Positions 61,463 to 64,000 of a DNA stretch of 64,000 bases are shown here, one piece after another. A program made the translations under genes and the position numbers. The notes beneath the pieces were generated by a model that had not been told where the DNA came from, searched no databases, and was given only the letters and a program-made list of their open reading frames with translations. Position 1 is the first letter of the stretch. Each line of letters starts with the position of its first letter. The DNA comes from Candidatus Pelagibacter sp. FZCC0015. GTDB lineage: Bacteria; Pseudomonadota; Alphaproteobacteria; Pelagibacterales; Pelagibacteraceae. Where the stretch lies: positions 992,001 to 1,056,000 of the forward strand of contig NZ_CP031125.1 in NCBI RefSeq assembly GCF_007833635.1, given 5' to 3'.

Positions 61463-61813
61463 ATGGATATTTTATCTAAATCAGATGATGAAATATATGA
61501 ATTGGCCAAACCTATTTGGGATAATTTAGTTAAATCATCTAATCTTAAAGATTATGGCGGGTTTACTAGAGATTTCTCTACTCAAATGCTTTTTGGCGCT
61601 AACGAAGTGGAACTAGGTAAACAGTGGGCTAATAACAAGCTAATCACCAATCTTAAAGAGACTTTTGAACCTTTCGGTTGCCTTAGAAGAGGAGATCACA
61701 TAACCGTGTTGATCAAGCAAACAAATAAAGAGATCCCAGGAGAGTTTCTTGGGAGGTTGGTCCTAGGGGTCGAGGACGACACGGTTAAGGTTTTTGGAGC
61801 AACGATCTATTAA
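61463..61813 (+). CDS. Conserved-looking hypothetical protein of the apr locus, 116 residues
   Basis: I do not recognise this gene. It encodes a soluble 116-residue protein with an acidic N-terminal helix (SKSDDEIYELAKPIWDNL) and a beta-rich C-terminal half GCLRRGDHITVLIKQ...GEFLGRLVLGVEDDTVKVFGATIY (regions only). Its last third uses clearly more GC than the surrounding DNA, at about 61735-61790. It follows aprA by 21 bp and thus may be a partner or chaperone of AprBA. No signal peptide, no Cys pair beyond a single Cys75. Confidence 0.75.
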   Translation: MDILSKSDDEIYELAKPIWDNLVKSSNLKDYGGFTRDFSTQMLFGANEVELGKQWANNKLITNLKETFEPFGCLRRGDHITVLIKQTNKEIPGEFLGRLVLGVEDDTVKVFGATIY

Positions 61814-61865
61814 AAAAAAATTACCTACCTTAAATAATTGTTTGACAAATTTCGTTGTGGGTGTA

Positions 61866-62012
61866 ATGACGGATTTAATGTTACTTTCTAACGTAAAAAT
61901 TATTAATAAACTCTCAAATTTTAAAACTATATTTATTAAAGCAGGAATTATAGCAAGCTTAACAGCTTACTGGGGAGTGATTTTAGTTGGAACTTTTATC
62001 ACTTTTAACTAA
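61866..62012 (+). CDS. Putative small membrane protein, 48 residues
   Basis: The ATG at 61866 opens a 48-residue frame with one long hydrophobic helix (about residues 24-47) ahead of an N-terminal basic section. A TTG-started extension upstream would overlap the 116-residue gene. It lies between that gene and the TauE/SafE exporter and may belong to the same transcript. Its end forms the left arm of a hairpin. Support is moderate. Confidence 0.5.
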   Translation: MTDLMLLSNVKIINKLSNFKTIFIKAGIIASLTAYWGVILVGTFITFN

Positions 62013-62030
62013 GTTGTTTTTTAACAACTT
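62011..62030 (+). other. Hairpin before the TauE/SafE exporter gene
   Basis: AAGTTGTT and AACAACTT form an 8-bp perfect stem with a TTTT loop, followed by TTAAATTTTTT. It may be a weak terminator or mRNA processing structure between the apr genes and the exporter. The stem is AT rich, so stability is low. Confidence 0.4.
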
Positions 62031-62041
62031 TTAAATTTTTT

Positions 62042-63121
62042 ATGGAAGTATTTTTACCGATAGCTCAAGTTTTTGTTAACCCTATCGAAATACTTTTATT
62101 AAGCGCAATAGTAGGTGTGCTTTCAGGTTTATTTGGTGTTGGTGGTGGGTTTTTGATGACACCGTTTTTAATTTTTTTAGGAATACCTCCTGCATACGCT
62201 GTTGCTAATGAAGCAAATAATATTTTAGCTACTTCAGTTTCTGGATCTACCACGCATTATTTAAAAAATACTTTAGATTATAAAATGGGTTCAATGATTG
62301 TAATTGGAGGTGTAATTGGAACTTCTTTAGGAATTTACACTTTTACTTATTTTAAAGGTATTGGAAAAATTGATACAGTTATCTCTCTTGCCTACATGTA
62401 TATCTTAGCAATAATCGGAACTTTAATGCTTGTTGAAAGTTTGGGTGAAATAGATAAAGCAAAAAGAAACGTCTTAGTTAAAAAAAAATTACATGTTCAT
62501 TATTGGATACATGGTCTTCCATTAAGAATGAGATTTCCAAAATCAAAATTATATGAGAGTATTTTTACTCCAATTATAATTGGTCTATTAGTTGGATTTA
62601 TTGCAGCTATTATGGGAATTGGAGGTGCATTTATTTTAGTTCCAGCAATGATTTATATAATTAAAATGCCTACTAAATTAGTTCCTGGCACATCTTTATT
62701 TGTAACAATTTTTGTAAGTGTGGTTGTTACTTTTCTTCATTCATTTAATTATGGATCTATAGATTTATTTTTAGTTACCATGTTAGTTGTGGGATCCATC
62801 ATAGGAGTGCAGGTTGGACAAAAATTAGGAGAAAGAATTGATAGTTCTGGTTTAAGAGCTTTATTGGCAATTTTATTATTAATAGTGGGTATAGCGATAG
62901 CATACGATACTTTTTTCGCAGAAAAAGTTATTAATGGATCTGCTAAAGGAATTAGTTCAGATTTAAACTTCTTTTCTAAATTTATAATTGATTTTTCTAA
63001 AGAGATGCCTTTCTTTTATGGACTATTTACAATTATGTTTGCAATTATTCTAGGTGTAGGAGCAGCTTTTATAAGACGATTTATTTCAAACTTTAGAAAA
63101 AAATTATTAGCTAAATCTTAA
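62042..63121 (+). CDS. TauE/SafE family sulfite/anion exporter
   Basis: A 359-residue membrane protein with about nine helices. The two family repeats are visible: GVLSGLFGVGGGFLMTPFLIFLG near residues 21-43 and GFIAAIMGIGGAFILVPAMIYI near 180-201. The two halves are joined by a hydrophilic loop near 145-170, giving a longer form than the 248-residue paralogue at 32652. Its place after apr genes makes export of sulfite or a sulfonate most likely. It converges with the YeiH-like gene with a 4-bp overlap. Confidence 0.92.
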   Translation: MEVFLPIAQVFVNPIEILLLSAIVGVLSGLFGVGGGFLMTPFLIFLGIPPAYAVANEANNILATSVSGSTTHYLKNTLDYKMGSMIVIGGVIGTSLGIYTFTYFKGIGKIDTVISLAYMYILAIIGTLMLVESLGEIDKAKRNVLVKKKLHVHYWIHGLPLRMRFPKSKLYESIFTPIIIGLLVGFIAAIMGIGGAFILVPAMIYIIKMPTKLVPGTSLFVTIFVSVVVTFLHSFNYGSIDLFLVTMLVVGSIIGVQVGQKLGERIDSSGLRALLAILLLIVGIAIAYDTFFAEKVINGSAKGISSDLNFFSKFIIDFSKEMPFFYGLFTIMFAIILGVGAAFIRRFISNFRKKLLAKS

Positions 63122-64000
63122 TTAAAATAATTTAGATATAATTCTATAGTCGTAATACTAACCAACCCAACAGTTGCCATCCCTATAAATCCAACAACAA
63201 ATGGTTTGTAGCCCATATTTTTAAGTTCTTTTAAGTTTGTTGAAAGTCCTATTGCTGCCATCGCCATTGTTAAAAATATCTTCGAAGATAATTTAATACC
63301 TTCAATTGTAACCAACCATTTGTAATTATTTGAATACATTAGATCTCCTAAATTTCTAATTATTATCATGGCTACAAAACCCAATACAAAGTAAGGAAAA
63401 ATATCTATTATTGAGTATTTTTTTTCTGTGGTTTTTCCTCGATTATAAAGAAACGCAAATAAAGGAATCATGATAATTAAAAAGGTATTCCTTATTAATT
63501 TTGTAACTGTTGCAATATTTAAAGTTTCGGGACTATTAAATTGCTGGTCATAAATTAATCCCGCAGCTGCAACTTGAGAGGTTTCATGGATAGAGGTTCC
63601 CAGAAATAATCCAACTAACAAAGGTTCACTTTCGAAATAAAAATTAGCAAAATATGGATAAATAAGCATAGAAAGTATTCCAAACAATGTAATATTAGCA
63701 ATTGCATAGGATACTTCGTTTTTTTTTGCACCAATAACTGGAGCAGTAGCCATTATTGCAGTAGTACCACAAACAGTGCTGCCTATTGATATTAAGTAAG
63801 CCATTCTTGTTGGTATTTTTAATTTTTTAATAAGAAGTTTAATTACTATTAGTACACTAATTATACAGATTATAATTAATGGAATTGCTATTGCTCCAAA
63901 TTCTAAAAATTCAAATGGTTTCAATTGAATACCTAAGCAAATAATTCCAAGTTTTAGAATATACTTTTGTGTAAAATCTAATCCTTTTAAAAAACTTTCT
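63118..64000 (-). CDS. YeiH/UPF0324 family putative sulfate exporter, partial (N-terminus outside window)
   Basis: The frame stays open to the window edge, so the true start is beyond 64000; 293 residues of a family of about 330-350 are visible. Motifs include YILKLGIICLGIQL near the upstream end, GTTAIMATAPVIGAKKNEVSYAIANI in the middle (the family's TAPVI block) and ETSQVAAAG with the conserved HE. It has about nine visible helices. YeiH-type proteins are annotated as putative sulfate exporters; evidence is limited. Convergence with TauE/SafE, next to apr, supports a sulfur role. Confidence 0.85.
   Translation of the reverse strand, partial: ESFLKGLDFTQKYILKLGIICLGIQLKPFEFLEFGAIAIPLIIICIISVLIVIKLLIKKLKIPTRMAYLISIGSTVCGTTAIMATAPVIGAKKNEVSYAIANITLFGILSMLIYPYFANFYFESEPLLVGLFLGTSIHETSQVAAAGLIYDQQFNSPETLNIATVTKLIRNTFLIIMIPLFAFLYNRGKTTEKKYSIIDIFPYFVLGFVAMIIIRNLGDLMYSNNYKWLVTIEGIKLSSKIFLTMAMAAIGLSTNLKELKNMGYKPFVVGFIGMATVGLVSITTIELYLNYFN

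Noticed and set aside
1-64000. tRNA, rRNA, CRISPR, insertion sequence, prophage or defence genes
   Set aside because: No cloverleaf-type gaps, direct-repeat arrays, transposase, integrase or restriction motifs were found in the intergenic regions or proteins; intergenic gaps are all short.

Overview
The window is almost certainly a chromosomal segment of a SAR11 bacterium (Candidatus Pelagibacter type, Alphaproteobacteria). The signs are very low GC, tightly packed genes with many 1-11 bp overlaps, single-copy streamlined operons, and marker genes known from this clade: a DMSP demethylase (dmdA) that closely matches the Pelagibacter enzyme as I remember it, a TPP riboswitch in front of a sodium:solute symporter (thiV type), an aprM-aprB-aprA sulfur locus, and two tandem ammonium transporters. 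No rRNA, tRNA, CRISPR, insertion sequence or prophage was seen. Gene functions are assigned by reading motifs and from knowledge of families; no database search was run.

Region 1 (1-15071) is a carboxylic-acid / sugar-acid catabolic region. It holds a 2-oxoglutarate oxygenase (cut by the window start), a PanE-like reductase, a C11orf54/DUF1907 protein, a MarR-like regulator, a PanB-like protein that appears to lack the catalytic metal ligands, an HpcH/HpaI aldolase, an aldehyde dehydrogenase, an IolD-type TPP enzyme, a Gfo/Idh/MocA dehydrogenase, a PdxA-like dehydrogenase, a complete tripartite tricarboxylate transporter (tctC-tctB-tctA), an SDR and a ROK kinase. Together they look like a pathway that imports an organic acid, oxidises it and cleaves it, but the substrate cannot be read from sequence.

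Region 2 (15254-23289) is a CUT1 sugar ABC transporter operon (binding protein, two permeases, ATPase) followed by an SDR, an aldose 1-epimerase and a Gfo/Idh/MocA dehydrogenase, with a convergent tartrate/D-malate-type dehydrogenase. An intrinsic terminator lies between the binding protein and the permeases, as also occurs in the TTT operon.

Region 3 (23394-32386) holds a pentapeptide-repeat protein, small proteins, the TPP riboswitch and thiV-like gene, a thioredoxin-like protein, an ABC-2 exporter pair, dmdA, isocitrate lyase (aceA), a 53-residue protein and a divergent ScfR/RamB-type regulator. The intergenic space beside the regulator carries an ordered set of TTTACAAA-type repeats.

Region 4 (32392-58172) is mostly housekeeping: a TauE/SafE permease, a SOUL haem protein, a short beta-carbonic anhydrase, a YbbAP-type ABC system divergent from tesA, an SRAP protein, a DEAD-box helicase, YajQ, RseP, HU, two Amt transporters, Bcp, a glycosyltransferase, rhodanese, a kappa-class GST-like protein, an ABA4-like protein, RecX, CysQ, DUF3553, MnmA, a PLP C-S lyase, an MFS transporter, a pabB-pabA-pabC folate set and a HIT protein. 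Several proteins under 60 residues lie between these genes.

Region 5 (58278-64000) is the sulfur locus: aprM, aprB, aprA, a conserved-looking 116-residue unknown, a small membrane ORF, a TauE/SafE exporter, and a YeiH/UPF0324 transporter cut by the window end. It fits sulfite/APS interconversion with export of sulfite or sulfate.
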